In this document: positions 1 through 13,800 of the stretch, in pieces
How the letters are laid out: every line of letters starts with the position of its first letter
Numbering within the stretch: position 1 is the stretch's first letter
NCBI GenBank assembly: GCA_001936135.1
Contig: CP012814.1
Location: 930,001 to 994,000 of the forward strand
Length of the DNA stretch: 64,000 bases
Reading direction: 5' to 3'
Source: Saccharomycopsis fibuligera x Saccharomycopsis cf. fibuligera
Taxonomy: Eukaryota; Ascomycota; Saccharomycetes; Ascoideales; Saccharomycopsidaceae
Position numbers and translations under genes: made by a program
Notes under the pieces: model-generated
Database searches by the model: none
What the model was told of the DNA's origin: nothing
What the model saw: the letters and a program-made list of their open reading frames with translations, nothing else

Positions 1-3000
1 AATCACACGCGTGGCGGGTTCGGCGGCGACACACTCGAATGCGGTACTACAAAACAATAAAATAGTTGGTTTGCCCGACGAGTATTATATATTTAGTGCC
101 ATGCAAGTTATGTTTGTAACACAATAAGCCACTATAGTAAATAGTGGAGTTCAACAGTCTCAGGGCCTACCTTTCTCAGGACTGTCGAATATCGCAAGTA
201 GTCGTTAGCGTTGCAGTTTGGCAGATTAGCGTTGGTTCACTGAGTGTTATCTTAGGCTCCCTACGTAAGTTTGATTTGCTTTAGATTGACGAGCTTTGAT
301 CTTTAAGGTAGTGCATTATTGAGATATGTAATTTCTTTCTTTATTGATTTTTTTTCGGTTTTCCTCACTCTGGTATTGAAATACAATAGCGCCTGTACAA
401 AGTTTGACAGTATATGAACGTTTACTTCAAACTAAAGCAAGGACGTTGCGTATCTGGTATTAACTTCACAATTGAAAATTACAATAAATAAAAATAAATG
501 AGAAAGGCCTATTATACCTTCGGTATGTTTTTCCAGGTTCTTGGTACCAGGAACTTTGAAAGTCCAACTCGTTTAAACTTTTTGGATAAATTTTTGTCTG
601 TTGTATTGTCAGACAGTCTAAGTGATTACATATCTCATTGGCTATCAAGTGAATCCCCTTCTAAGCTGTGTGCTTCCAGCATAGTATCACGGAAAAATAC
701 CACGTCGCGGCTTTGCTTTTGTGGAGTCTTCTTTTTTGCCATTTATACCCGCCCCCCACGCTCACCTGGAAGTTTACTGCTTCAGGCACTTACTCAACCA
801 TACAAATATGTGCACACATGTCCTCTTTCATGCTCATTAAGACACAGTAGCCACAGCAGAAAATATGCCAACAATAGCAAAAACACGAGCAACAGCAAGC
901 ACCCTCTTGCTTCAATCTGTTGTTTGTGCTTTTTGCAATACATGTTGTAGCAGCAGCCGCACTGTTACATAAAAGCGTCACATTTTAGGCACATCTTCCG
1001 CTACTTACAACGTTTATGTTGACTACTACGCTCCCGTATGCATGCAATATTGATCTTTTACTTTGCATATTGCGTTTGGGTTCTTTTTTTCCGACCCGCC
1101 CATGCGGGACCGCCGAATACAGAACGGCAACAGATACGGGAAACAGATACTGGCTGCCACATTGGCGCGCATTAATTAACGCATATTGATGCAGATTCTG
1201 CGACATGTATAGCTATCTAGCCTGAGGGGTGGGTGCAAGTAGAAAAAGCCTCCGACTAGCACTGTTGACTGCATAATTTAAAACCAAACTTGCAGACACC
1301 GTGCAGAAATTACTGCTCCATCTCCCAAGGTTTCTCTTGCAGAGAATGTTCTGCACAAGCACCACTGCAATATACTTAAAAGAGCTCGCAAAAGTCCAAC
1401 AGTACGTATTATCTGCGGATGCAGCAGTACCAGCTGGCCGAAAGAGTTATAGTAGCATGACGACACTTTTGTGAGTTGCTTTGGAACGCTTACATTTTTC
1501 TCAAGGGGTAAAAGAATACGAACAGGTGGTTATTGCGTTATTTTCACATGGCAGTCAGAGTTAATATCCGGTGTGTAGTTTTTTTTTATGCGCGCAGCAA
1601 GTAAGGGTGACTCTTTTTTTTTCTTTTTAATGGGCTCGCCAATCAGGAGTGCTGCTCTCACCACAACTTTCAGCGTTGGCGACTTTAGGACTTAAGGAAC
1701 GAGCCTCAATAAGTAAATTTAGAGCACGTTTGAATGCTTGTATTCATGTTAGCCATTCTTTTTTTTAAAGAGTTAAAGAAAAAAACAGACATTACATGCG
1801 GAACAAAAAAAAAAAAAAAAAAAAAAAAAATAAATACATCGAGGAGCCGACTAAAATATAGCCGTTGAAATTTGGTTTCTTTGTCGTGGTGCTCTAGCTT
1901 CGGCTAAAGTCCAGACTAGCATACTTACCAAGGTATTATTCCCAGAGATCTGACTTATACACTATAGCGGTACTACAAGGAAAAACAAAACGTCAATTAC
2001 ACTTAGTAGCGATAATTATCGGCTGGTAATATTAGTACCGTTTAAAGAGCCATCACTAACTGCTCGGCGGTTTGAATCAACTAGAAAACTTGAATACTTT
2101 ACAAAACGCTATCCAATCGTATTCTCCCCCTTATATGTGAGCAAATGCCCCTCCACACGCTGCTTGTCAGCAGTAGTAAATGCTCCTAGGCAATTTTGGT
2201 TCGGCAAGTTTCCGATGCTACCCGAGAAGCATAAAGCGTCCACCACAGTCGCTGATTTACGGCCCAATAGCGGTTTCCTACTGATTTGCGCTCGCCTCCA
2301 CCAGGCAAAGCAGCGCTGCCAGCTGCTCTGCACGTCTACTGTGTCTGCCTTTTCTATTGCGGTGCATCGTGGTGGGATACATGATTGTGTGGCAGTTGCA
2401 AGAGAGAAAAGAAATTTCAAAATTAATTGCGATTCCGCTGCCGTTATTGTTTATCTGCAGAAGCATTTCTTCGTTGCGCACGCCGTAAACGAATAAATCA
2501 AGAAATAAGGCTGCTGAACTTATGTAGGGGAGGACATTCAAGAAGTTGTCAAAATTAAGCGCCCATTTACTGTATTTTCTGGGCTTCCATAAAAAGGGTT
2601 TAGACACTTGGAAAAAAAACTGATTAATTATCTTGATACTCCGGCAATTCATCGCTGTTCTTTATTTTTGTGGAAATGAAGTCTCTTAATTAGTTTCATA
2701 GAATACAATAGGTATCCTCCAAAGTATGGTTCTCAATACTCAGTTCTAGCGTCCTAGTAGGGTTTTATTACTTACTACACGTACCCTTTATAACTCTGGT
2801 ATCGCAGACATTGGACTGCACCTAATTTTTCGCAAATGATAACACTATGGTTTGTCAATATAAGAATGGTATACCCCAAATCGGACCAATATCCGGGCGG
2901 CAACCTGCATGACACCGAATACCAAAAACCACATATATTCGATAGAGTATATCTCCAAAGTCATGGCTGTCGTCCGTCATTTTCTTCGGTTATATAAGCG

Positions 3001-4258
3001 GTGGTTTATACAAATGCGGTAACTGCAGCTTAATGTGCTTAATACCCGATATCAAACTTGGGTCCACTCAGCCAGGCTACAAAAACTTTAATTCGCGATG
3101 AAATTAGTGTCCATATATGGCACTTAGTTTTTGCCTCTGGCGCTCTCCACTCCTGCAACATCATGTACCCAATCTCATTAACTCGTCCACGGGCCAGCGT
3201 GTGCGTTGAAGCACGCACAAACAAAAAACAAATTGTGTATTCCAACCCAAAAACTGATGGTCTTTTTCTTATCTTTTTATTGTGGAGTTTGGAACATTAA
3301 CGGTCATTGTATCTCCAGAGGATACTATAGGTTAAACCGGCTTTCAAATAGGGATCGATCAACTTGCCCAATGTTTGTTGCGCTGTGCTGCCTCTCTTCC
3401 ATTTGCCTGTTTGTATAACCGCCGTAGATGGACAGACAGAATGCAGATAATGCGCTACACTGTACTGCAGTATAAGATATGTATTAAGCCAAATGTTTTG
3501 CGATCAGCATTAACGCACATTTAGACGCTTTCACGCACGTATATATGCAATATATATGCAAGGTATTGCACCACCGCGCAGTAAATAAAAAGCAGAAAGT
3601 TGTGCAGAAATCTCTCGCATCTGCGTGCAGCAGATTGAGTGATCAAAAAAGAAAAAAAGTTAAACACAAAAGTCGAAAAGTCAAGACAGAAAGGTGTATT
3701 AGCGTTAAGATGGTGATAAACTTGGAGACGAATCACTGCCAATTATCAAAGCACATCTATATATATATTTCTGCAAATTCCGCATGTTTTTTGCGAAGAT
3801 GTCTTCAAGTATTTTGCTTTCTCTTTTCCTTTCTTCTCTATGAATGTTTTCTAAGTAGTATTATATTACAATACTTTATTATTTTTCTACTCAATTTTGC
3901 TCTAGACTCTTGATTCTATCTATTGCTTTCGCTTCTTAGGCTCACGAGATTTGCTTGATACTAAACACGTCCATACCAAGTGGCATTGTTCTACATTCCA
4001 TATCGACAAGAGGCATTAAAATATAGAATACTAAAAAATATAGTATAGATATATACGTTATTACTTTGACCAATCACCAAACCAAGAAAATAAAAATAGA
4101 ATTTGTCCATCATTTTTCAAATCGAATACGACATACAACTTTTAGCGCCTTACTAAACTTTACCTCCAAACTTTTGTCCACGCGCCCCGTGTCTTATAAG
4201 TACTTAGTTGAAGACACTATTTTTCAAAACTCTAGATTCTAAACTGGCTTGCAAGAAT
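1..4258. other. Long gene-free region upstream of the Con7-like gene
   Basis: No open frame here looks like a conserved protein: the longest (about 150 codons at 498-950) is low in recognisable structure and overlaps other random frames on both strands. The region holds a 26-A run at 1805-1830 and several shorter T runs. No tRNA, rRNA or transposon was recognised. It is best read as a very long promoter/5' leader for the downstream regulator, possibly with non-coding transcripts, but that is inference. Confidence 0.5.
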
Positions 4259-5611
4259 ATGACCGATATCAACACCTATAATACTTCCTCTAATATGCCA
4301 TCTTCAAGAGACACTTATTCTCCATTTGGTGGAAACATTCACGAATCCAATACTGCTAACCATTATAGCAATACCAGCTTTCCCGGTCCATCCTCTTATG
4401 ATCCGTCTTCCTCTGGAGCTACTTCAAGCCATATCCAATTACCAAGTCTCACTAAAGCTAGTAACATGTATCTGCCATACCAACAACAACAGCAACAGCA
4501 GCAAACCCAGCCACAACAACAGCAGTACCAACAACTGCCATATCAGCAGCAGAGCACTTATCAACAAATATTGCAACCACAACAGCCGCTTTATGGCGCA
4601 CCTGTTGCTCATCCATATGGATCCGACCCTCGTTTTGCTACTGCTGGTGGTCCGGCAACTATTTTTGATGATAAGTCTGGTATGATGGTCTCCCTCAATG
4701 GAGGCGCCAACGGTGGCACAACTACTGGATTTGGGCTTGTGCCAGGAGCTGGAGTTTCTGGCCTCCCACTTGGAGCTGGCGGTGCTTCAGCTGCAGGACT
4801 TGCCAATACTGGGACTGGATTAGGATCCCTTTCTCAAGAAAAGAAGAAGAGACCAAGAAGAAAGCATGATGAAATTGAAAGAATTTATCAATGCAACTGG
4901 AAGGGATGTACTAAAGGTTATGGAACACTTAATCATTTGAATGCTCATGTTGCTACCCAAAATCATGGTCCAAAGAGAAAACCAGAAGAATTTAAAGAAA
5001 TTAGAGCCAAAATAAGAGAAAGAAAGAGAAAGGCTCAAGAAAGTTTGAAAAAACAAAATCAAAGATCCGAAGCTGATGCCGCTGCTTCTGGCAACACTAA
5101 TGTTTACGGCTCAGTAAATGATTTTGCTTCTCATAACATTTCATCGTCTATCAGCGCAAACGGATCCCCAATTTCTGGTGCTTCGGTTGCTTCTACCACT
5201 GCTGCCGGTACCTCTTACGAGAACCCATATGGTGGCTCAAACTATACTAACAGTTACAACCCTTTGAAGATTTATGGTCAGCAGCAGCAGCAGCCTCAGC
5301 AGAGTTATGCAACCAATCCACCTTATAATACCAGTTTTGGCTACCAACAGCCGTTTGCTACCACGACAAACAATTCTCATTCTGATGCATACTCAGCTCC
5401 AGGTACCGCGGTTACTAATGGCTCGACTTCTTCCTCGGGTGCTACTTCTGCTCAGTCAGGAATTAATAACGATGCCAGTGCCTCTAGTAGCCCATTACAC
5501 TCCTATCCCTACTCAGAACCTAGCAGTTTGAGTTATGGCTACACTAGTGCTCCACCGCCTCTTTCTAACCATTCCGACAATACCTCTTCAAGCCCAACGT
5601 TCCGTCATTGA
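4259..5611 (+). CDS. CON7: Con7-like C2H2 zinc-finger transcription factor
   Basis: A 450-residue nuclear regulator. The open frame runs upstream to a TTG at 4208, but the first ATG is at 4259. A Gln-rich stretch covers about residues 74-110, followed by a Gly/Ala-rich linker. A basic block KKKRPRRKHDEIERIYQCNW leads into one C2H2 finger, with Cys212 and Cys217 (C-x4-C), then His230 and His236 (H-x5-H). The motif GYGTLNHLNAHV and the following PEEFKEIR helix are the signature of the Con7 family, known in Magnaporthe for control of conidiation and infection morphology. A basic, probably coiled helix follows at about 240-275, then a long Ser/Thr/Asn/Gln-rich tail. Family assignment is firm from the finger region; targets in this yeast are unknown. 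A role in hyphal or spore development is inferred from the family. The gene stands alone, with over 4 kb free on each side, as is common for morphology regulators with long promoters. Confidence 0.85.
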   Translation: MTDINTYNTSSNMPSSRDTYSPFGGNIHESNTANHYSNTSFPGPSSYDPSSSGATSSHIQLPSLTKASNMYLPYQQQQQQQQTQPQQQQYQQLPYQQQSTYQQILQPQQPLYGAPVAHPYGSDPRFATAGGPATIFDDKSGMMVSLNGGANGGTTTGFGLVPGAGVSGLPLGAGGASAAGLANTGTGLGSLSQEKKKRPRRKHDEIERIYQCNWKGCTKGYGTLNHLNAHVATQNHGPKRKPEEFKEIRAKIRERKRKAQESLKKQNQRSEADAAASGNTNVYGSVNDFASHNISSSISANGSPISGASVASTTAAGTSYENPYGGSNYTNSYNPLKIYGQQQQQPQQSYATNPPYNTSFGYQQPFATTTNNSHSDAYSAPGTAVTNGSTSSSGATSAQSGINNDASASSSPLHSYPYSEPSSLSYGYTSAPPPLSNHSDNTSSSPTFRH

Positions 5612-8600
5612 TGGATATACATTTTGAATGTTTTGTTTTGCTTGCACTTCTATTATTTTTTGTTTATTTTTCCTTTTCTCTGTTTTGAGTTTATTTCTAT
5701 GTTTAACATTTATTAATTAAGTTATTTACGTTTTTGATTTTTTGTTAGGTTTTGGTGTTATTTATATTTTCTTCAGGCTCCCTTTCTCTTTTCTAACTCT
5801 ATTCACTATTCGGTACTTATTCTATAATTTAAAATACCTTTTGGCTTATTTTTATCCTATACAGCATTTACAATGGTTTATACTATCAACTATATATTAT
5901 GGCTTCTACATTGTTTTTTTTTAAAAAAAAACATCCATTTATAGAAAGACTATTTCTTTTTACAATTTTACTCGCTCTACTTTTACTTATTGTATTTTTA
6001 CCATTTTCTTGTTTTCGTGGTGCTTAGTGCAAGCACATCTGAAGTTTATGAATATAATCTTAACATTTTGGAGAAGTTGTGTAATTTTGTCAATTTGCTT
6101 GCATTCAATGCAATAGCTTCAAGTCAAATAGTGTAAACAGCATATGTTTCTCGAACCATTGGAGACAATACAAATGCAGCAAACTAGAGACTAAGAATTG
6201 GTAAGTTGACGATTTCCACAAACGCTAAGGCTGCACTATTTCAAGAAATCTGAGACACCAGTCACGTAAAAAAATTTCCAATTATTTCCAATAGATAATA
6301 GATTAATTAGTTTCTTTTTTGTTGCTGTAATATCCTGTACTAATTGAAATATTTTCTCTTTGCTCCCAATTCTGTCCACCAACAGCTATGCTATAGTTTA
6401 TCATCAAAAAGGATCTTCCCGTAGCCAAGCAATCAAAGTATAAAAAACCGTGTTTTTAAACACTACCATTGGGCACTGCCACAAACATGATAGATATACT
6501 TCAGTTTGCTTACAGAAAGTAAGTCAGGAAAACAGATAAAGTCACCTTATTTTAGCTCTCCCGGGTTTTCTATAATCAAACTTGCTCTTTTTTAAGACAA
6601 TTTGGGAATGTTTATTTTAGACAGACCGGTACTTATAGTACGCGTTAGCTAGTGTTAGCCAAGTTAACGGGGTTAATATCTGCTTAAGCGAGTGTTTAAC
6701 AACTTTAGAACTAAATAACGGCTTATTGCGAGATCTCTGAATTAGTGACTTTCTTTTGCTAATTTCGAAAAAGGAGTTTCAGACTTTGAGGAGCAGGAAC
6801 ATTGCTAAAACACTAGCAAATATCAGATATCGATTACTATAGACATTATAGTACAGCGGCTTTAGGGTGCTTATAGATTAGCTTCTATAATAGATGAATA
6901 TGAGGTGGATTTTGAAGCCACCACATATTACCTATAATTGGAATTTTTGAGTTGATACCTTCCCTGATAAATTGATGCAGGTATAGCTGCCGCTAGACTT
7001 CACAAAACGTTATTATCATCATAGCTTGAATAGAGTATCTTTGCTGTGAGGGCGATATAATATTAGTGAAGCTGATAAATCAAGGAAAAATCGCAGTGTT
7101 AGAATCGTTTAGACTAGTAAATACGGTTTTTAAAAATGTTTACGAAAGAATAGCTGTATACAGATGAGAGAGCCTGCCTCACAATATATACGCCTAATAT
7201 TGAAGTGAATGTCATGCAGCAACCTTGGTCAATGCTTGTATAGACACAACTCAATTTAAAGAAGATTTCATGTCCGGAGATATTGCATTCCCAGCAATTT
7301 GGGTTGTAGTTAGGTAGTTGGCCCGAATCTGTTATTCTTTCAAAGCGACGCAAATAATACCGAATTGAAGAGAAAAAAGAAAAAAGAAAAAGATAAATCC
7401 CCTTAAAGCAAAGTTAACAAAGACTTGGCATGGGTAAATCAAATCAATTTCGATTTCGTAATAGTCGTGGCACACGCATATATAGACAATAGAGTTGTGG
7501 CTTACAATAGAGGTTATCTCCGATATGCTTTCACTTTTACCGCATACGACTGCATTAATCAATGATAGAGGAAAAACAAGAAGCAAGTATATATATTTGA
7601 TATTTCAAATTTTATTATTGTACACGATATGAGAGATTCCAGGTCAGGGGGTCTTAGTGATTGTCGTTTTTGTTGTAAGACACAGCACTAAGGGTGTCCA
7701 TACCTAGGAGTAGTGCCCATACTTGACAATATTATTTGCTGGGATTGCAGTCTTCACTCGCTCCAAGGAATTCTCGTAGAACGACAGAAAAGAGAAAAAA
7801 CTAAACGCACCATCACCCGCACCGCGGCTCGACGGACCACAGAACCACAAATCAAAGACTAGCTCTTAACGCCGAGAGCCAATAACCACGAATCTGCTGC
7901 TTGGATGCACGGCCTTCAAATATCCGTTGATAACCGCCGTCAAATTTTGCTCCACACAACTTTACTTCAAGAGCTGTATCTTTAGTCTTGGGAGACCAGG
8001 CAGAATTTTGCTTCAGCACTGTGGTGCTATAAATATAAAACTGTAGTTTGTGGTTCAAAACACACAAAAGCCGGCACAGCAGCTTCTTCCATCCCTAAGG
8101 CATCGATCCGAGCCCAGTTTTCTTTGTAGATACGGAAGATCTAAAGACAAAAAGTACACGTTCAGTCGAGGCCGGCTAGCTGCCGTCATGCAAAATTGCA
8201 TTAGCCGAAATATGTAATAATTTGTGAAAGAGAATTGCCAGAAAGTGTAGTCCACATTTTTACCTCAAAAAGAAGAGTTAGTGGGATGATTTTTCTCCCA
8301 GAACATGCAGTATTTCCCAAACGTTCGTAATTTAACAGCTTTACAAGTTGTAGTGGGGTGCAAGGAGTGTTTTGTTCTATAGTGTATAACAAACAATAGC
8401 TTTGGCAGCCGCCCCAAAATAGCTGTTGGCGGGGTTGTTTCCGAAACGACGCATTAGTTCAATGAGCGCAACCCACCACCCTTCGTAAGATTTTCTATTG
8501 AAGATCTTTTTCTTTGTATTAGTTCTTTTTTGCCGGAATGCTAACCATTGGGGCTTCTCCCCGTTTTGAAAACCACATATAATTTGTAGGCACAAATAAG

Positions 8601-8928
8601 TGCACGTGCAGAACGGTGAGACAGGTAAAAAGGTCACCTATTGTCACTCGTTGCAACACTTATATACAATAGCTATTGATAAATATGGTCCGTCAGTAAT
8701 GCGGGACCGCTTAACATCAACTTTGGTGCCATGGCACAACACATATATGGGAGAAAATTACCACTTTAGTCATTATGCCCGTAAATCATTAAAAAAGACG
8801 AGTAACAAAACAAAAGCAAATGCCCAGAGTTTACTTGCCACAGGAGCCACAAGCGAGTGCAAAATCGTATCCCACACAGTTTCGACTATACCTTAACCCC
8901 ATCTATACACTTTTATACGAGATAACGC

Positions 8929-8960
8929 ACAGCTTTCGGCTACAGCTTTCGGCTACAGCT
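8929..8960. repeat. 13-bp tandem repeat, 2.5 copies
   Basis: The unit acagctttcggct is repeated perfectly twice and then partially. It is short and lies in non-coding DNA; no function is evident. Confidence 0.7.
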
Positions 8961-10725
8961 GTTACTTCAAGTACTCTATGAGTTACGCTAGGTAGCAATA
9001 ATTGCCAATTGCATTGATGCTTTAGATTATAGCTCAAGACTATGCTCAGAAGTAGTATTTGCGTTACCGGATTACAGGATTATGTATAAGCAGCACTCAC
9101 AATCTTACGGCATTGGCACAAAGGCCAAATTGGATCCAACGGTTTTTTTTTCAAGGACACATTATATTCATACTAGCGAATATTCTGTAATGTTAAACCA
9201 AAATTTCGTGCAAGTTTCGGCTCCTTTTTAGTAACTCCAGTTCCCTTTTTTTTTTTTTTTATCTTTCTTGACGCGGCTGATAAATTTTATACATACATTT
9301 ACTACGTCTTACTATCGCCGCCTCTTGAGTATAAACGCTGGTATCTTTTAAGCTAAAGAGAGGATAAATATTTTGAAGTAATACACCAATTAACCCCCAG
9401 CACAAACCATAAAGTTTGGTAAAGCTGCAGGCTACATGGGGGAATTTTGTTGGGTTATTATTAGTCACCTTGCGTTCTCAAAACAAATCGTGCTCTGCAG
9501 AATATAGCAACTGCCATCTGTGAGATTCTGCGGGTCATGCAGAAACGTTTTTTTACCGTTTTACTCAAAAATAAATTTCTAACTCGGAGCTACTAGCTTC
9601 TGTGCGATAACGTAAATGCATGCACTCACTCATACATATACATTTATTCAGGATAACGTGTGAAGCTCCTTAACGTTTGGTGCGACTTGCAAATTCTCGA
9701 CCATGTTTGGTGGTCAGTAGATTTAGTGGAATTGAATTAATAGTAAAAACAATTTAATATGTAGATAAAAAATTCCGGCAATAATTTAAGTAAATAGAAA
9801 TGGAGTTTAAAATTCAACAGGAGCTGGATGTACTGCTTACTATCACAGAAGTGATTGCCAACTTCGGATATGGGACCAGCGATATTGAACACAGCTTGAA
9901 TACATTTGCAGTGACTGCACCCAGCGACAAATTTCAAAAATAAGTTTGAACCAGGCAGAGGCAGAAAAAGGTGTCAGCCATATTCACGACGAATCCAAAC
10001 AGACAATATGTCAGTGATTATCAAGGTAAATCATAGTGCCCTACGACACAAAGCAACAAAGAAAGGCTTCTAAACAGTAAAAGATGAAAATACGAGCAAG
10101 TTTCTCTACGTTGAAAAGTACTTAGTTACAACCCGTATGGGCATATGTATAGATCTGGCTGGGCTTGGTTCAATCGCTTATAAGGTGCTTATCAGTCAGC
10201 GCAGTATGCGAACTTTGCTGACCATTTACCTATGGAACCAAGTCAATGAAGTACGGCCGATTAGCTAAGTAAGACCAAACTGAAAACCATAGCAGTTCGA
10301 TTCAGCGGCAATGTTTTGTACTGTGCTATACATTGCCGAATTGGAATGGTGTCACTCAGAGAAGTACGTTTTGTAAAATGGCAATAATGGTTTATCAGTT
10401 TAGGGGAAATGAACTCCTAAACAAAAAAGTGATGAGAGTAGTTGTGTAGCATGCCCTTCAGCTGATATTCTGCTGCTGTGACAAGTATTACCCCATGAAT
10501 CCAGGTTATAAAATTACCTTTTTTTTTTTTTTTTTTTTTTTCAGGGACTTCGAAGATTCCTTTTATTTTTTGGCGTATATCCCCCGATGATTATTTTCCA
10601 GCTCCATGTAAGTTTTACAAAAAAAAATGTTTTATTGTTGAATAAAAACGACTGTTATGCTATATTACACTCTATTAATTAATCTTGCTATCCAATCAAT
10701 AATCCCAAATACTTACCGAGTAAAT

Positions 10726-10835
10726 AAAATAAAATAAAATAAAATAAAATAAAATAAAATAAAATAAAATAAAATAAAATAAAATAAAATAAAATAAAAT
10801 AAAATAAAATAAAATAAAATAAAATAAAATAAAAT
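10726..10835. repeat. AAAAT pentanucleotide microsatellite, 22 perfect copies
   Basis: Twenty-two uninterrupted AAAAT units, followed by three degenerate ones that run up to the complement of the IRA paralogue A stop codon (10849-10851). In the IRA message the array reads as repeated AUUUU and starts about 14 nt after the stop, so most or all of the proximal 3' UTR is this repeat. A shorter array of the same unit occurs at 43327-43356. Confidence 0.95.
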
Positions 10836-10848
10836 AATATAAAATAAA

Positions 10849-13800
10849 CTAAAACCTATGCAGAGCTTTTTCGTCAGCATCTTTCAAAGCACTGCAAAGT
10901 ATTAGAGTATTCGATGACTTTACAAAATCTTCAAAATTTTCTGGCGATAAAGATTCATTGCAGGTAAATTTCAAGTCTATTGTTTCCCACTTAATACCAT
11001 ACTGTGCCAAGCATTCCTGGTGCAATGGTTTGGCTTTTGCATCATTATACTTGGGTTGTTTTAAAATGATGCTAGCCCTGATTTGAATATTATTTATTGA
11101 CTGAACAACGTAAAGCTGTGCTTCCTTCATTTCGCAAATCTTCAAGCAATCGTCACTGATTATTGGAAATAGCAACTCAGTGATGAAAGCACTTTTGGAG
11201 GTCAAATAATCAACCAATTGTAAAAATCTGACTTTCATCTTTAAAGGAATTTCGTCCATAACAAATAACTTGGACAAAATAATTAATGTCAAATTAGCAG
11301 TTTGGCTTCCGCTCAACATAAATTCGATAAAAGCTTTAGGAATGGAAAGCTCTGAACCTATTTTAAAGCAGCTGAGGTCTCTCTTGAGACCAGCCGCTTC
11401 TATGAGCAGTTGAAATTCCTCAAAATTGTTGCAAGCTAGATATATTGGAACCATTGCTGCAAAACAGTCCAAGCTAAACTCATAACCACCATTGCCCTCA
11501 GAAATTCTTCGCTCGTTGTTAATTCTATTACAGGCAAGATTGGCAGCCTGGTTAAGGTAATTCATCATTCGCCTTGCTGCCAAAACCTTGCAACTGAGAA
11601 AACAAAGAAAAGCATCACCTTGAAGCTCAAACTCCCATCTGTTCCAAGTCATTTCATCCGTCATAGTTGATATTGCAATACTTCTCTCTCTTAAAGTTTT
11701 GTTCCAAATGTCCTCAATCTTGTAGACTCCCTTCTTACTGAACGAAGTGAAAGCTCCTATAACAATGAAAAACCCACAATTAAACAAGAGAATATTGTCG
11801 TATCGGACCAACAATAAACCCAACCATAAAATTATTCTGTGATAAATTGACTCATTAGATAGCCCCTCGGCAATCTTGCCAAGGTTTATCCACATCAGTA
11901 TAATGGTGGCAAACATAGCGTGATTCATGTTTCCATCCGTCATACACCTAAGAATGTTCAATAAATATTGTTTCACAAACAAATCATCGACCCCCAAATG
12001 TGATAGATGACCCAATAACCGCACTCCATGAAGCTGAAATACCGAGTCATCATGACAAACCAATCTGGTGGTAAGGTTAACAAGCCTTGAGCCCCAATTT
12101 CTACTTTCCCCCGAATGAATAAACTCTGGGATAGTTAAAATATCAGCAATAATAGCATTCAAAGGTTTGGAAGCATAGTAATTGGAATTGAACTCAGCAG
12201 AAGTTTGCTTCAGATCTTTTTCAAGAAAGTTTGTGGAATTTGAGTTTAAACCAAAAATGTACTCACCTTTGTCCAGGCTTAATAGTTTGGTGACATTTTT
12301 TAAAACTATGTTAGAGTCTTCTGAGAGCGTTTTAAAAAGCGCAAGCGTGTTTACTGTGTTAACCATGAGCTGCCGTACCAAATCTTTTGTTTGTTGTGTA
12401 CCTGCCCGATGATAGATGGAGCAAATGAATAATAACTGAGGTAAAAACTTTTTTACCAAAAAAGCTTGATCAAAAAATAAACGAACACATGCTCTCAATA
12501 AAAAGCATATTTTGATCAAGTAAAGTTCGGATCTGGACAACTGGCCTCGAATAGATTTTGAAAGTTTGGTACCATTGATAAGATGGTCGATAATGTCATT
12601 GCAAACCTTGTGTGTAGGATACATAGTAATTAATGTTACTAGATTGTCCCAGCTTTCCTCTGATAATTCCTTATTTAAAACTTCTTTAACGACCTCTTCA
12701 ATAATAATTCCAACAAAGGCATCATTCAGCAATAATTTTCTCCAAATATGAGGGTGTATCATAATGGAAGCAGTGCCTCTATCAGCAGTCTGCTTTACCA
12801 TCACAGAAATTATATTTTGAGCAATTTCCGGACCATTAACATCTGAGTTCAAAAAAACATGTTCATACAAATTATCTATCCATGGGTCAATTATAGTTGC
12901 AATTTTGTAGCCATTCGGATCGGGAAGTGGGATGTTGGCAAGAATGTAACAGAAAGCAGATATAATATCCGCACTCAAGTGTCGATTATCCCTCGCTGCC
13001 CTAATTGCAAAGTTTCCAACAGCACAATAATCAGCAGTAGGGGCCGTAACAGGAAATGCCCAAACCAGCTTATCGGTGTTACTAAAGGTAAGATAACCTT
13101 GTATCAAATATAGTAACTCATAAGAAATCTGTCTTGACGACTCGCTGTCAGCAAGAAGACCTATACCTATTGAGACAAAGACTTCCCCTAACAATTCATG
13201 CAAAACCAAAGGCTTGTGTGCTTTTTGCAATTTGCAAGTGTCATTATACACGCTTTCGGAATATCTGCTAAGGTTCAAGTAATAATTCCTAACAATTTCT
13301 TGCCTTTTAAAGCTAGCAAAATACAATTTATCTTCAAATAAAGTCAGATAAACCTCGAAAGTACCGGTTAATTCCTTGTCATGTGTCTCTGTCACATTCT
13401 TCCAATCGATCAACGGCTCCACATTGACAGTTTTAAAAGCCTTACTTATTCCAGCAAACTTGATTTTGTGAGGTTTATTTTTGCCATAAATAACAAAGCG
13501 TGGTGTTATTCTTAAATTTATAGATGAAGCTTGACCTGCATTGTTTTCTTCAATGCCCAAAACTTCATTGATAAGGTCATTACCCCCCTCCAAAACATTG
13601 TATGTCCAGTCAGATAGGTTTAGAGAGTTGATTATTTTCTCATCATCGAAGACAGATAAGAATGAATATTTAACAAATCTTGGATTCAAAAACAAATTAT
13701 CCGACTTTGACCATTTATCTAAACTATCACTCACAATTTTCTTAAATTTGTCGCCAATATTGACATAAATAACACCGGCACATTTATCAACAAACTCTGG

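Larger units (their letters stand above)
5612..10848. other. Gene-free region between Con7-like gene and IRA paralogue A
   Basis: More than 5 kb without a convincing gene. Small open frames occur on both strands but none has recognisable domains or a consistent length. A 13-bp unit (acagctttcggct) occurs two and a half times at 8929-8960. T runs lie at 9246-9260 (15) and 10519-10541 (23). A large AAAAT array closes the region and is listed separately. It contains the 3' ends of both flanking transcripts, which point towards each other. Confidence 0.5.

Noticed and set aside
498-950. 150-codon open frame on the plus strand
   Set aside because: No domain, odd composition, overlapping random frames on both strands; looks like chance in non-coding DNA.
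4208-4258. Extension of the Con7-like frame upstream to a TTG
   Set aside because: Non-ATG start; the first ATG at 4259 is the normal choice. The same reasoning applies to TTG extensions of both IRA genes and the perilipin-like gene.
10290-10310. TTCGATTC resembling a tRNA B box
   Set aside because: Lacks the conserved GG and CC stem bases and has no A box or cloverleaf around it.
10726-10850. AAAAT array as a telomeric or centromeric repeat
   Set aside because: Too short and simple, placed in a gene 3' UTR; a microsatellite explains it.
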